A DNA stretch of 64,000 bases from Apteryx mantelli (GCF_036417845.1 NC_089980.1:131652516-131716515), one strand, 5' to 3'; shown: positions 11,691-27,200, numbered from the stretch's first letter. The notes: a model not told the origin generated them from the letters alone. Made by a program: numbers and translations.

Positions 11691-11727
<37 letters not shown>

Positions 11728-14700
11728 TTGTTTTCACAAGGACAATGACCCTGAAAAACCACTCTCACTAGTAGGTTCACAATCCTATTCAAAAATGATA
11801 TACCCTCTTTGTGGCCATTTCATATACAAACATATATATGTATGTCAATATATATGCATGGGTGTATGTGTATTAAAAGGTGCTAGTTTACCACGAACAG
11901 TCAGAAAGAACCCTGCTCTCCAGCTGGCAGAAGGGAGCGTACCCAGTAACCGCACATCAGCCGAGCCAGTGAAACAGGCAAGCAAAGTCACGTTACCTCA
12001 CATGAGGAAGAGCCTAAGCTATACCTATGCATATGGCAACTCAGCTCAAGGCAAAATCTTGCAAATCTGCACTAATTAACTGTGTATCAGTGCCCGGAAA
12101 AAAAGCATTGACCCTTTTAAAACCTATTGGAAGCTCCTGATTGCCAAAGATGTGCTCAGTTTCCAAGGAAAAAAGAATGGTTGAAACTATTGGTCTGCAA
12201 ATACAACCTAGCATCTTATTTTCAGGCATTGCCTATAGTGAAAGAGAGGAACTTCTGCTTTCAACTCTTCTGTTTCCCCAGCTTAACAAAAAATCATTCT
12301 GTTATTGGTGCACGAGATGGAGTAGGGTCAAGTCTGATTGCCCAGAGCTTCATTGGCTCTGCAGGGCTAGCCAACCCCCTTGAGTGAGGAGGCATCATTT
12401 TTATACGTTTCTCAGAAAGTGATCACACCAGCAGGCTCTTGGAGCTGCTGGTGAGAAACTACATACCCCAAGTCACAATAAAACCCACGATCTTTTTCTG
12501 AAACAGATGTTCACGCTTACCATCAGGTGCAAACTGATCCCTGTCAAACATGGTGATACACAGGACATCCTGATACAGATCCTTAATGAAGAACTGGCAG
12601 TTGAAGTTCCACTTGGGGTTCAAGGTGTCCTGCAGGGTCCTCGTAGTATAGCTCTGCGAGCCCATGCTGATTTCACAGTAGGGGTTGCTTTTCCCTAAAC
12701 AGAACAAGCAGGGAAACGCCTCAGCAATGCAGAAACCTCCCTCCCAGGCTGAAGGCTGCTTGGACACATCATCTCTGCTGCCACCCAGAAAATGTGGGTT
12801 ATGCAACCCCTATATCCTGTGGCAGCACGGAGCTGTTCCTTCTTTGGGTCCTCTAGAGCTAAGTGATGGCTAATTCGTTCAGAAGCTGCAGCTGAAACCA
12901 CAATGTTTTCCAAATCACCAAACTGCTTGCAACAAGCCTTTCCACACGCTGCAGGAATAAAAGTTATTTACCACTAATTCTTTCACTTACCATTAGGTTT
13001 ACAGGCCTTTAACTCTGTTGCTTCAATCACATGCACCATCAAGCGTCCTATTCCTGAGGTCTTCTGTGAGCGAGCTGGGAATGAAAAGGTCAGAATTAAA
13101 CGGTTTGGTTGCAGACATAGCAATAGACGTAGCAATAGCTCCAGAGCGAGACCCTGCATAGATACTACCGCGTCCTCCAGAAAAGGCCCTAAGCCAGGGG
13201 GCCGGGTGGATGGGGGGAGCACACAACTCAGTACCTTGATAAGCCTTTTCGCGTTTCTTCTTTTCAGTTTCAATGTACTGCTCTGATGCTGCTTTGATTT
13301 TCTGGACCCAGGCAGTCCTGCAGAAAGCAATCCCCATAGTCAGGCAGAAAAGTCCTTGGTCATCAGTGACTCCATCCCGATATCTTTTTTACTATTTTTT
13401 CCCCCACTGGGTTTCGGAGGCATCACAAATCAGTCACGTTAATTCAAGGACTAAAGCTATGGAGTTTTGGGATTTAATCTTACGCCACATTTCCACATCA
13501 GCCTAAATAAATGAAACTGGAGCTGCCTTTTCAGTAAAGATCGTTGGGCCGCATTAAACACTGACCAGGACTGGGGAAGAATCCTGTGGCGTGCTGGACT
13601 TGGCAGTCCTATACCTTTGTACAACTATAACATCTAGGAGTACTACATGTGGATCTGGGCTCCACTGCAAGAGCTGCTGTACCAGCAAAACAACATGAGA
13701 GAATACTGCAATTCAAATGAGAGTCGGATGAGTTTATTTTCTGATTGCAAAGCTAAGTCCTGTTTTCTGAAGTCAGAGCCCCCCGGTCTGTCCATTGGAA
13801 ACATAGCTACAGCCGTGTTCAAAAAGTTTAATTTCAGAGCTGCATTTCCACTACTCACCGCTCATTGATGTTGTCAGTTTTAAGTGTGTAAACTCTGTCA
13901 ATGTGTGATATGTGAAAAACTGGTTCATCGCTGGAAGGGTCTGTTGGCAGCTTCACCAGGACTTCATTAAGGAAAACAGGCTGAAAGAAAAGCAAACATC
14001 CCTGTGGCAACGTCACCCTGGCAATAAACAGAAACACTACACGGATGTTTAAACACCCCGTTTTACTGTACGGAAAAGGAAGTTTTAGGACACAGAAAGA
14101 ACAACCGGATCACTGTACAAAGATGTTAGAAAGGACTGAGAGAAAAACTTAAATTCTGGCAATAAAGCCTGTTCTGTCTTCCCGGGTTAAGAGCTTTGTG
14201 AACGGGGTGGCACTGCCTGAGGGGAGCTGCAGTGCGGAGCCTGGAAACCCTGCCGGCCCAGAGCGAGCTCGGGTTCCCTGTCCGAGAGCAGCCTCGACAC
14301 TAACTTATCCCGAGAACGCTGACCAGGGAGCCCAAGCTGCGTGGACACACAGACGAAGGTTTCACAACGTGCGGCTCGCGTCACTGTTTACAGTCCTAAA
14401 CAAACAACTGAGCTTTCAAAGAGCATAAAAGCGCGCTACACCTTTTGCTGTCTTCAAAAGAAGGCCAGCTGCTTTCATGTGAATGCAGGAACTTGCCCAA
14501 GCTTCAAGCTCCCGTTTCTGAACATCTCAGCTGCTCAGCAGCGTTACGCACACGTACGATGCTATTTCTGTCCTTTCACCACAAAGTGGAAGGAAAGGCT
14601 TGTTAAACCAAGACGAAGAGCCTGTCCTGTCCAAGGGACTCAGCCAAACGGCATTCGTGCACGCTGGCTGCCAGTACGGGCCTGTATGACAGCAAGTGAT

Positions 14701-17700
14701 CAAACAGGGCTAGACAGCTAATCCCAGCAGACGAAACAGCATTCCTCATCAGAAGCCAGATCCCACTGCATAAACATCACCGCTGGACCTCTTAATTCAC
14801 TCACCATTTTGTACATTTTGAACTGGGAGTTGGATTTGGGGCTGAACAGTTTATCTGAGCTGGAAGAGACGAATTGTTTGACCATGTAGGTGAGAAGCAG
14901 GAAGTCGTTGAACAGGAAGCCATACAGCTCCTTACTGCTCTTTGCCTTGTACAGCTTGCCGCTGTGCAGGAGTTTCCGTGGTCCCAAGCAGTTTGTGAGG
15001 GAGTTGAAAACTGGTTGCTAGGAGAGACAAAATCCATTACCAGCAGCACGTTAATACAGGCATTAGTTCCTGCTCATCTTCACCGTTCCTTACACAGTCA
15101 AAGGAGAGTTGCTACAACACCTCAGTTGAGCAGTTTGAAGGCTGTCCTGAGAGGTACGCAGGAGTACCCTACGTACCGCTGAGGATCTGGCAGGGAGGGT
15201 TTCTGTGCCCTTTTTGTGGAAAGGAAACCCTGGGAAGCGCATTAAGAGGAATTCCGTGTAGTCACATCTGACTTAGCCCAAGGGCAGCATGCGCAGTACT
15301 TCAGAGCTGGGAGTTGCTTCTGTTCATTTAACAAGTGTAAATGGTATCACTTTTAAACATCAGCATTCTCCACTGCCCAAATCATACAAAAAAGATGAGG
15401 GCTCATCACATTATGGCTATGAGCAGAATTTAATACAAGTTTCTCTGCCAAGAGATGAGCATTGGATCATGTTCCAGTACCAGATGTGAGCAAGCATTCC
15501 CATTTTTCCCCCTCTGGCCTTTCCAAAATAAACTGCAAAAGTCTCTGCAGTGCAAGGCATCAATGCAGTTACCTCAGCAAGACCTTCGCACTGGACATGG
15601 GACTGTATCCACTCCAGCCTGTCCGAGTTCTCCTTCTCGCGCACCCCTTCGTTAACCTGAGAACAGAGCTCCTCCGCGCGCTCCAAGGCCAGCTTGAGAT
15701 TACTGTGATCTGGGTGATTTTCTGGCGTATTCTCTAAAATCTGGTATGAATCAAAAAGGGGGGAAACCAAGATCAAAACAGAGGTAAGCACAGCTACTCT
15801 TTCTCTGCACTGTCAGAGAAATCTTCATAAAGGACATGGCTTTATTTGCCTTTCCTATAGAGATCAAACTCAAAAGCTCTCCCATACAAGACCTCCCTGC
15901 GGGTACTCACACTCTTTATGAGCAGAGGGTAGCGTGTTATTCTTTGCATAGGTTTCAGGAGGAAACTGGAGAGAGGCATTCCTTTGCAGCGAGGGTCCAA
16001 GGCGAGTTTCTGTGGGGCAGTCCAGAGATTTAACAGAGACACTGCATTACTCATCAAGAAACAGTTGCCTCATTGCACTGAAAAGGGCCTGATCAAAAAC
16101 AATTTTTCTAGGCATTCATTAGAGAGAAAGGCTGATGTGTAATCATAAAGCACAAACACACGGAGTTACCATGGTCACCATATAAACATTCCTTGGAAGG
16201 TTCTTATCTATTTTTGCGGAATTTTACTCTTCTGGGTTATTTTGATCTGGGTGATGCTGGTTGGACAGGCTTCTGAATAAGTCCTGTCACCAAGAAAAGC
16301 AGAAAGTCCAAAAGCTACTGAACCAGGTACCTTTAAGAAGTCTTTGAAATCAGCATCTTCATCAGTTTTCTGCTGCAGCAACGAAGCTCCATTCAGCTGG
16401 CAGCTGCAGAACCGAATGTAGGCCTGCATGTGCGCGAGTTCTGCTGCTAAGATGTCCCCAATCATCTGCACCGGCATTTTTTCTCCTCCGGTTTTCTTAC
16501 GCACTCGCAAGGCTCTAGAGAGGAAAGAGATCACCATCCAACTCTGCTGGGGTCTAAGTCAAGATCCTTACAACACCCATCTCTGAAAGGACGCAAGCCT
16601 GCAAGGTCAAGTCCACTAAACAGCACAGACTGCTCCCAAGCAGAGCAGGGCCCAGCCTCAACCAGGAGGCAGCTGCTGGCACAACCTGCTGAAATGAAGT
16701 ATCTGCCCGATAGGTCTAGATGACTAAGATTTTCCTTGGAGGTTTTGGGGAAAATTGGCATTAATTGCTACATTCGTCCAGCATCTCATTTTAATAAATT
16801 ATTATCCACTTTATAAAGTTTATTTTTAGAGAACAGAAGTTTGCTTTGCAGAAAATGCGGAAGAACACCTCCAGTACACATTCTTTCTGTAGGCTTTACT
16901 TCTAAGATATTATAGTAAGTGTGCATCCGTTCTCGCTGTTTATTCCTCGTTCTCTCATTACAGCTCCTTCTTTGGGAGGTAGCCTGAATGCATTTAGCTG
17001 CTCGGAATGCACACGTACACAGGAAATAATGAGCAAGGACAGAAATATTTGCTATAAAGCCAGAAAACTTCCTGGGGAAAGGAATAAGAGAATAAAAATT
17101 TGAAGAGGAAAATACAAAAGGTTAAGTGAACTCTTCATTAGGAGACACAAATGTGGCTAGGTACTCACTTCAGTAACTTTGTATTTGACATGATAAGTTC
17201 CTTCCAGTTAACAAAGATCAGCCCCATCTCTCCTTCTGTGAGACAGCCCGAATCAGCCATTGGTTTCTGGAAAACCTGCAGCCAAAAAATCAGGAAGGTG
17301 AGCAGCTCTTCACAGAGAAAGGCAGCTCACTGTCTCTTCTTATTTGGGTTAGCAATGGTTTTGCTCTTTTGAATGCCGAGTGTCCAATTTCTCGTGAGAA
17401 GTCAAATCAATTCCTTACTAGCACCTGGGAGAGCTGTCACTGTTTCTCCTAAGGGTTTGCCCTCAGTCTGACACGGGCATCACGTCCACGAAGCAGTAAC
17501 AAGCAGGGGGACTTGCAGGCTGACTTTACAGTGGAAGAGCACGCCATGATTTTGGAGTCAAACACTACTCAACTTACACTTACACTTCACATATATCTCC
17601 ATCTCTAGAACAGACATAGTTAACCAGCATGCAAAACTTCGCCTTCCTTCGGGGCCCCTCAGCGCAATACCTATGGATACTAGAATACTTGTGCAGTCAG

Positions 17701-20700
17701 TCTATCTAATGTGTTTAACGCTTCACAATACAGTTGTTGTATACAGAGAGGTCAACCTCGATTCCAAAGACCTTTCTAATGCTGGCCAGGTATTGCCCCA
17801 CCTAGTGAGGCAGTCTTGCTTCCAGCAATCAAATCAGAGGTGAAGGCAGTCAATAAACTTTCATGGTACTTTCATAAATTATTTCATGAACCTATGTGGC
17901 TTTGCCAGAGCAACCAAGCACAGCCCATCATCTTAAAATTGAATATTGACCCAAGTTCTAAGAAAAGGATTTGGAAAGTAGGAAGGTCCTTTTAAGATGG
18001 CTGCTGTAACACGACGGTTTTCCCTGGCGGACAACCACGTAACATTCAGAAGAAAGGCAGCTGCTCATGCACATCGCTTTCTTCTTCTAGCTCTTCACAT
18101 CTCTTAAGAATCACTTTATGGCGATGATTCAGTAGGACAGAGGTGCTGTTTTTCCAAATGTGTCCTCACGTCAAAGACATCTCACCTCCAAGACAAGCTG
18201 AAGATCATCCATATACCTTTCTTCGGTCTGAATGAGTTCATGAATGTAGCCCTGTCTTTTCCTTTCCATTGGTTGCATAGTATCAAGGCTTTGGAGATCA
18301 GCACACCCTACAAGAAGCAAGCCAGTAGTTTAGGTCCCAACTCAAGCCATCAGATCTGACGAATTAAACAAAATTGCATCAATGTACACCAGCCTGAGGA
18401 TCAGACTATATGCACAGTGGTTCTTTTTTAAAACCCTGGCCCAGCAGTGGGTTTCAAAATCTAGAGACGTAGCGATCAGCTCCCTCCCCCTTTACGCCAG
18501 TTTTGAATCTAAATCTTTCTATTTCTTTGAACATGCTGCTTCTTGTCCTGTGGTACTAAGTAAAAATTCCTTACTTCCTGTTGCTCCACCTCTCTCATGA
18601 TTTCTCTCTTCTGGTTTTTTGCAATACTGTTTTCAAAATTGTGACGTTCTCTTACCTTGTGCAATGTCTTTTGTGAGACGAAGTAATCTAGAATGTGGCT
18701 GGTATTGATTCGTGACATTGCATCTTTAATCTCCACTCTATTCCTAAAGTAGTCTGACTTGATTATTAATTTATGATGCAAACCACCAGTGCGAATGTGT
18801 AAAGTTATGCCACATAATTTTTAGTTGCCTAACTTCATAGCTGCATAACCTTTTTTCTAGTTTAGAAACAAAATCAGCCAGAGATGTATTGAATTATTTT
18901 TTATCATTAAGTATGGATAATCAAAAGCATGCACAGGAACACACAGACATCTAATGACACAAAAAACTGTTTTCTATGATAACATGCAGTCCCTGCAGTT
19001 TCATACTACTTACGCCCTTTTTCTCTTCTTTGTGCATTAGAGAACATGACAACAGCATTTGAAATTTAGTAACTGAATCAAAAACTGATAAAAAACAAAG
19101 CAAGAAAGTGGTGAATGAGTCTGTTTAGATGGGCAAAAGAGAGTATGGAAAGTCAAACTCGGATTCATCTGTTAGACATCACAAGCTAGCTGACTACCGT
19201 AGAGTAGCAGAAAAAAAACATAATTAAGGAGTATTTTAGAACATCATACTTGTATCATTTGAGCCACACTGGAGGGTCACTTGTCAAATGAAGTTTTATG
19301 ATACCATCCAGAGTATTTTAATAGGGACAGTAAAAAAGTACAACAGTAAAGACAATAGCGAGATTTAAAATCAGGATTTTTCAGTTCTATTCTGTACCCC
19401 TCAGAATGATCACAATCGTAAACTATCTAAGAACTGAAAAAAAAAGCCACTTTTTATGAAGACATCTGGGATTGCAGGTCTACTGATGGTGGAGAATGCT
19501 GCTTCTGGCTTCAGTTATTCCTGAAGTTACAATCAGGCCAAAATTAGAGGGGAAAAAGGAACAAAGTTACAGATGAAAGTGATTTCTATGCCGTTTGATA
19601 TCTCTTAATCCATCAAGATCAACTGTGGCTGATGCGTGCTACTCCTGGATTCTAGCTTCATTCTTTAGTGTGTACAGGATTGACTTTCAGCCCAAGTGGT
19701 TCCTAACACATGAAATTTTAGGACTGCCTAGGGCTTCCACAGTAGCAATATTTTATTTGTCCAGATTTGGAAACCTTAGCTCTGACCATGTGATTCTCTT
19801 TCCTACTGCAAGGTACAGTCCTACGACAAGAACAGCAAAGGACTGAATAATCCAGCTCCTGTCGCTATTTGCTTATAACACAACTGTAGAGCAATGCGAA
19901 CGCTCGTACTTGTACCTCTCTGATTCTGTCTGCTTAAGCTGAAGCAAACTCTGGAAGGAAAACATGCCTTCTTTGTATACCTAAACCAGACCTGATTTTA
20001 AAAAGCTCAGTGTCAGATGCAAAAAACGCTGTTAATTTAATCGGCTCCTGCACAAACCTTGTGTTTGGACTGTAAGGTTTTGGGATCAACGGATGTATGC
20101 TATTCTAGGCTTAAATAAGCACTAGTAAAAAGCCCTGAATGTTGACTGGTCCAATGACACCAGCATAACATACTTAGGGGATGAATTTAGGCACTTGGGT
20201 CTAAAAGGAGGATGAGACAGAATAAAACAGTCTACCTAAATATATTTACCAATGGATAACAATTCCCAGCGTGGCTATAGCAATCCACAGTCTCACTGCT
20301 ACGGAAAGGGTGGACCTACATCTCTACCCTCTCTTCTCCCACGTTCCTGTCCACCCCTCTCCTTGCATCAATTCTGGCACTCGTCTGACTCCCGGGGGAA
20401 GAAAAAATAAATAAATAAACAAACAGCAGTTTTCTGCCCGTTTAGCAGCCGGGAATGCGTGCGGAAGTAGTAGAATTGCCTTTTTTGGCAGCAGAAAGTC
20501 ATCAACTTGGCTTCAGTCTTGTGAAACCTCATCGCAAGCTCCCCACGCGGCTAACAGAAAGAAGCGAGGATTTCCCGGGACCTGCGGAGGGGAATCTCAC
20601 CCGCCCACGCTGGGGCCCAACAAGTCGCCGTTAGCTCGAGGGCAACGCAGCCTCTCCCACCGAGACGCGCCAGGCTGCGCTAACGACCCGCCCGACCTCT

Positions 20701-23700
20701 AACGAAGCAAGCGGGGGAAATCCGGTGCCTCCCCAGCGATGCCCCCGGTACTCGGGTACCGCTCACGGTAAAGCCTGCTCGCCCAGGGGAGGAAGCAGCC
20801 ACCTCGCAGCGGCAGGGTAAAACACGCTGGGCAGGGTATAAACAGGAAACCCCAGTCACGAAACTGTTTAAAGTTATCCTTCCCGTTCCAAATGTACCTA
20901 ACAAGAAATGTTTTCTTCCTACTGACGTAACTAACCCTGCACGAAAAACTACAGGGAAAGTTTCTTAGTCCAAAGATGTTTTGCTCTGCAGGAGATTCAA
21001 ACGCTTGAAAAATGGGGGAAAAGAAAACCTTTCCCATTACTGACATGTTTTGGATTTGACATCAGCAAGTTCTAGGCGAAGAATGATGCTTTCCCATGAA
21101 GAAAATAGGAAAACAAAACAAAACAAAACAAGCTTTCTCTGAAAGAGAGATGAACAAAACCTATCACCATTTCCAAACGTTTCCCTTTTTTCCCTTTAAG
21201 AAAAAGCAGGGGAGTGAATTAGAATTCTTCACTTAAAGGCCTTTTAAGAGAACTGAGTTAAAAACACATAGATAAAGGACTTTCAAAGACTCCTGAGATC
21301 TGCTTGGGCACAAAGTGACTTGTCCATCTCCCCAAACTCAATGAACAATGAAAAACTCACAGGAAAAAAAAATGACAGCAATTTTTAATCTGGAAAGAGG
21401 TCTTGAGCCTCAAGCATGAGCTCCAGCCTGAAGGACCTGTCTGTATCTAAGCAAGCCCAGAGGCATCACTGCTTTAGGTCCCTAACGAAGGCTACTTAGG
21501 GGCAGAAGTGGCCTATGAAAACTGCATTTGTAAGAAGGGATTTTTTTTGTTTATTTTTTAAGCTCAAACTAGTTGACATGGCTGGTAAAAGCAGATAAGG
21601 TTTTGAACTCATGACTGTATTAACCTGCCTCTGTTTTTCCTCGCTACCCTAGAAAAAAAGAGTACGGAATAAAATGAACATTTCCCTCATCACTGCCTAT
21701 AGCTGTGCCAGGAGCCGCTGTGCCCACAGCTTTTTTTGAAAGCGGTGAAAGGAACTAATTTGGCAGATTTACTCCCATGAAAAGGCTGGTTTCTATCACG
21801 CCCTGGGAAACAATTTGCAAAAAATTTAAACCTAACCTCCCCACATCACTGTATGCAGCATAAGCTCTCTGCAGCAACAGGAGGGATTTCTGATTCAGTT
21901 GTCATGAGGTGAAGAACAAGACTGCTCTGTCACGGAGACAGTTAACGCAATGCTTGCACCGAGCTATGCAGATGGGGAGAAAACCTCCCCAGATGAACAA
22001 AAAACCACAACAGACAAACTAGATCCTTTTATGTGTCCCTTTAATAAAATACATTTGCATAGTTATCTTACAACTTCATTTAAAACAAAGATGAACAGTT
22101 GCCTCATGCTAAGCATAGCCTGCATTTGCATGTCTTAACAATTTTCCCCAAACAGTCATACTCTAGCTGGAAAAGAACAACAAAAGATATTTTAAGGCAG
22201 CACACACCATTACGTAGCAATTTATTAGTTCATTACATTAAAGTTGCATTATCCTGGAGCAGCTCTCACCCCCGCTACAGGCCAAGGTTTGTCAGCATTC
22301 CTATGATCAGACCTATTTACAGGTGTTTTCAACCCGACTCAAAAACATCACACGGGGATATGAGCTGACAAAGCACTGGGATGGAATAAGATGGAATAAA
22401 TACTCATTCACTGGTAGGAGACGTTTCAATTATTAGCATATAACTTTAATAGAGTTTTATGCCTGCTGTGCTCCTAGCTATCGAGTGAATACGTGACGTG
22501 ACGACGGCACCTGAACGCCTGCACACGACTCTCCTGCGCGGATCCAACCGCTGGATCAGGAACTCAGCTTTGAAAGCTAAGCTTTTGCAGGCTGTCAGTC
22601 CTTTAAGCAAACTGGACAACTGCAAAATTAGGAAACATTTCAGTACCGATTCTTGTGCATTTACAGCGTCGTTTCTGTTCTTACCCCCAATTACCCAACG
22701 GCCCCCGTTCTCTGCTGGCCCACAGGAAACAACATTAAGCAAGTAACGTGCTGCAGGCAGCATCACACTTCGCTTGCCTGGCTGGCTTCAGCTTTCACTG
22801 CTAACTTCTTGGGGCTCCGAGCAACAGTTACACTCTCAGCTTTTGACTAGGGACCATCAGTTTACCCAATCTCCCTAGTTTTCACTGTGTCCTTAAAGCA
22901 GTTCCAAAGCCAGCTGTCTTCACCCCAGCAAGGGATGAACACTTTAACACCGGTTTTAGCTAAGTGGCTGGGATGACAGCCGAACTTCACTCTGTGGACT
23001 TGTATCAACGTGAGAGGGGACTGCACACAGCCGGAGACAAATTAACATTTTTAAAACACAAAGTCTGATTTAAACTCAGCTTCTACTAGCTACACCTCTT
23101 CATTGATACGGAAGATTACTTTAAAATCTTGTCTTAAATACATCCTCAGCATAGCCTTTCCTGTTGATAATCTTATATACGTATACAAGTCTTTCCGCAC
23201 CAACGTGTGGCAGAAGCACAGAGCTCTCTGGTGACTGTTCCCAACCTGCATTAGGCAGACTCTGCAGTAGAGATTAATACTGGAGGCAGAGACTGTGTCT
23301 TTTTCTAATCAGCATTATTAAAATATCTTATCATCATCGTTATTACAGTTAGAGAACTTAGAGGGTACTCAGGTAATACTGAAACACTAAAAAATAACTG
23401 TGAAAGCCCCAAATGCTTAGTTCCAATATTCATTAGCTCAAATTGAAGGCAGCTGTTTCAGTATTTATTATTGTTCATATCCACACACCCAATTACAGGG
23501 CTACTTGCGTGAAACCATACAGGATACCATCCCTGATTTTCAATTGTAGCAGTAAAGAAATGGGCAAAATGCTAGTTCCTTTAGTAAAATGCCATAAAAC
23601 GACTTCCTAGAACATCCCAGGCAGGACGTGAAGTTTTTTTCATTTTTCAAAGGCAATTTGTAGCGATTTGGCATTGAAGGAAAACTGTCACTGAACATTA

Positions 23701-24261
23701 GGAAGTCAGTTTGGCTCAAATCACATAGGTTAACAGTGTCTTTTAGAAATGGGAAAAATTCATCGTAAGATCATCTAATTGTAAGACTACAGTGAGTGAC
23801 AGCTTGATGCCACTTGTGTAGTACAACACACTTTAGCCTGTATTATAGAGGCTTCCAAAGTGCTTCAGAGAAGGCAGGTCAGGGTGATTAGCATATTTTA
23901 GTAGAAATACTTAAAAATGTCATTACAGAAGGAAAAGAAATTGAAGTCAGCTGGACCACTGCTACTTGAGAAATTATCTAGCACATTATTTGCCTACAAT
24001 AACATTGTTTCATTCTATAACAAAATATTGATTTAGTCAAAATACATCCAGAATAAAAATCCATTTGTAGTTTTATGTAGGCACATTGCTGTAGTCTGTA
24101 TTGCACAAAAGACATATTTCTGAACTAAAGGGCACATATACATTATTTGATAAAGTATATTAAATACATAACATTCCACTCTTTCTATAGAACTTTTGGA
24201 GAAAGGCTTTTAAATCTCTGCAATTGGATTAACATTTTCCTGATAATACCGTCACAATATT

Positions 24262-24297
<36 letters not shown>

Positions 24298-27200
24298 GTA
24301 AACGTACAGTAGTTTGTAAACATTTCTGATTGCATAAGCCACCTTTGTTGTTTCATTACCAAACTCAGGAAGCCAACTAAATTAAATACTTTGTCTACTA
24401 GATCTCTCCTTTTGTTACAGGATCAAGGAGCTGTTTTACCAGACAAACGGTCTGCTGTTAAATTAATCCTTTCATTTCAAGGGGTATCAAGGTATACTCC
24501 CGAGTCCTGTTCCCCCCGACGTACTATTAAAATTTGGGCACCTTCAACTGCACCATATTGCTAGCGTGCCATAACGGTACCTCAAAGGAGCACTTTTGAG
24601 ATGAGAGTATAGGCCCCTGTTCAACCCAAATTCGTTGCCTTTGGCTCCAGGTGTCTGTTAGTGTTTTTTTTCCTGGTAATTTCCCTTTATCAAGGTTACC
24701 TATATATTAGGCTGCTGCTGTGTTTAACAGAAAGAAGAGCAGCAGCTTTCAGATACTGGTTGCGCCGAGTGACTGCAGACCGTAGCCAGATAAAAGCACT
24801 ATTCAGTACCGTAACCGTTCAACGGGGAAAGGGGCAGGGTGAGGGTCCAGTAGCACAGAGACTGGACAGTAACTAGTATATTTGCTGTCTGCCAAAATTG
24901 AAAGCAAAATATGAATTATTCAAATAAAGGAATAACTTAAAAGGAAGGTTGTTTAGGAATAGGATATACTGATCCAAAACAACCTGAAATCCTTCTATAG
25001 TACTACTGTAAAGGAAGAAAAATTAAAACATCCTCTATTCTACTCTGAATATTTCTTTCCCCACTAAAAAGGCTATTTAAAGGCTGGACTGCATCAGATC
25101 TAAATCTTAGATCTTGCGGTGTATTTGTAATCACAGTGACTATCAGCAGCGCAGACAGGTAGGGTTTATTTTCTGGATGAACCTCACAGGCTGCCAATTT
25201 TAAAAGCTCAACATGTAGAAGATTAAATCAAGTCCAATAGAGCAATAATCAGCGAACATTTTAATTTGCAAAGTATGAACATTACAACAGTAAAAGAACG
25301 CAGCTACCCAATCAAAACAGCTCAGATAAACTGTGCAAATAGTGGGTCTTTGTGTGTCTGCAATCCCACCATGCAAACGATAACTTGATGTGCATGCTAA
25401 TGATCTAGGCTTATCAATATGAAAGAAAAATACTAGAGGAAACAAGAATGGACAGCAGTGAAAGCCACACAAAGACCCACTATCCTTTCTGCTTTTACAA
25501 ATTAATTGTAACTGTAGATTATACGAAAACCCCCAAATCCCCTAATTTCTTGACTGGATCTAACATTCAAACGAAGAAAAAGGATTGTGTCAGAGATATT
25601 TGAGCAGAGCTGGCCACCCTGCCTCCACGCTACAGTCAAACTTGGATAGTGGGTCTCTGAGGTGCTTTCACACTGGAAGACAACATTGGGTCCTAAAAAA
25701 AACAAAAAATGAAGGATAAAATGAACATAAATTTGAAGAGTGAAACATATGAGTTCTACGGACAAAGACAGAATAACACCAAAAAGGTCAGAAAGGAATG
25801 ACTAACATTCAACTTTCTGAAAACAGACATCATGCACTTCTACTCTTGCAATTCCATATTTATGAACATAATTGGTTTTAATTGCTCATGACCAGCCACC
25901 ACTGACTCTCAGCAAAACACTGTAGCTGATTCACTTTAAAAAGAAATAAAAAAAGACGACTTCTGTTATGTAGACTCAACACACATGGTCAAACTCTAGT
26001 TTTGTTAAAGGCAATGGCAAAATTCCCTGAGATTTCAACAAGATTCCATCCTCCTGGAAAATTTAGAGAAGGAGATAGAAAGCTAAGTTGTAAAGAAAAG
26101 CTTCATCAGAATTCATTTGTATCAGCACATAGCAATAACCTGCTCGATTCTGTTCAAGGTCTGAAATGAAACAAAACCTCGTCTCTAGTAAATGTGCGTC
26201 CATGAGAAGTGCAGAGTAAGTACCATGCCCCTTAGCTTTCTCATCAGAAATGGAGGTCTACACCGTCTAGAAGGGGCACTGCTAAGTCAGGGTTCAGGCA
26301 GATGTATGACTTAGGCTGCAGTTGCACATGCTGTGGACTGTTCTCAGAAAAGAGGATTGCAGATCCCAGACTTTCAACCCGGAAGCTTTAACAAGCTCGA
26401 TGTTCACCAAATAATTCTTTTTAGAAATATAAAATGACGCTAGGAAGTGAAATGACACTATGACTATGAAGTGAGGTACTGATTTCATATTTGCTCTGTG
26501 GTAAAAGGAGTAAAATTCTGGATTTTTTAAACCAAAATCTTATAAGGAGAATAAATTAATAATCTTCATATGTTAAAAAGTGAATATAGACCTGCAGCAT
26601 GCAACACCTCAAAGTAACTGGTATCATAAACTCTTACTACACAATCAGAAAGAGAAATTACTTAACAATAACTAGAACCCTTCAAGATGAGTTGTCCATA
26701 TAGACATGGAAAAGCACATGCCACAAGCACACCTGTCTGGAGGTTGTTTTTCCACTAGGAACACCCATACAGCAAGCACGCATCCTCATCTGTCCTTACG
26801 CTCCACACAAGTGCACATAAAAACTGGTGCATGCTTCCTGCTCCTTGGTTCCTCCTGACTGCAGAATCCTCCTACAGCAGCAAGGACTGTGAAGAAGCAT
26901 GTGTGAAATGTGCATATGATCACTGGAAAGTAGGTGCTCTCTTCTTCGAGAGCTTGTTTATGTGCACTTTTCAGTTCAGGTGTTCCCAAAGCAGCAAGGG
27001 GTTCACTTGGAAATGGGTCAGCTTCACTAATTAGTCAGTGGTAGACAGGAACCCCCATGCTTATGATCTTTTGTGCATGGAGATGAAGAGACAAAGAAAC
27101 TTTCAGAAAGGTAGTTCCATGCTACATGCATGAGGACAGAACTTACCTCATGTCTGTGTAGCATATCACATCTGCAATTTAGGTTTTGGAAGAGGAAAAA

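Noticed and set aside
25502..25692. Minus-strand open frame after a T-rich acceptor, reading [13 protein letters not shown] onward
   Set aside because: Looks exon-like but interrupts ITSN2 between exons that already join in frame; no family recognised. It overlaps the inverted-repeat cluster and is probably repeat-derived or chance.
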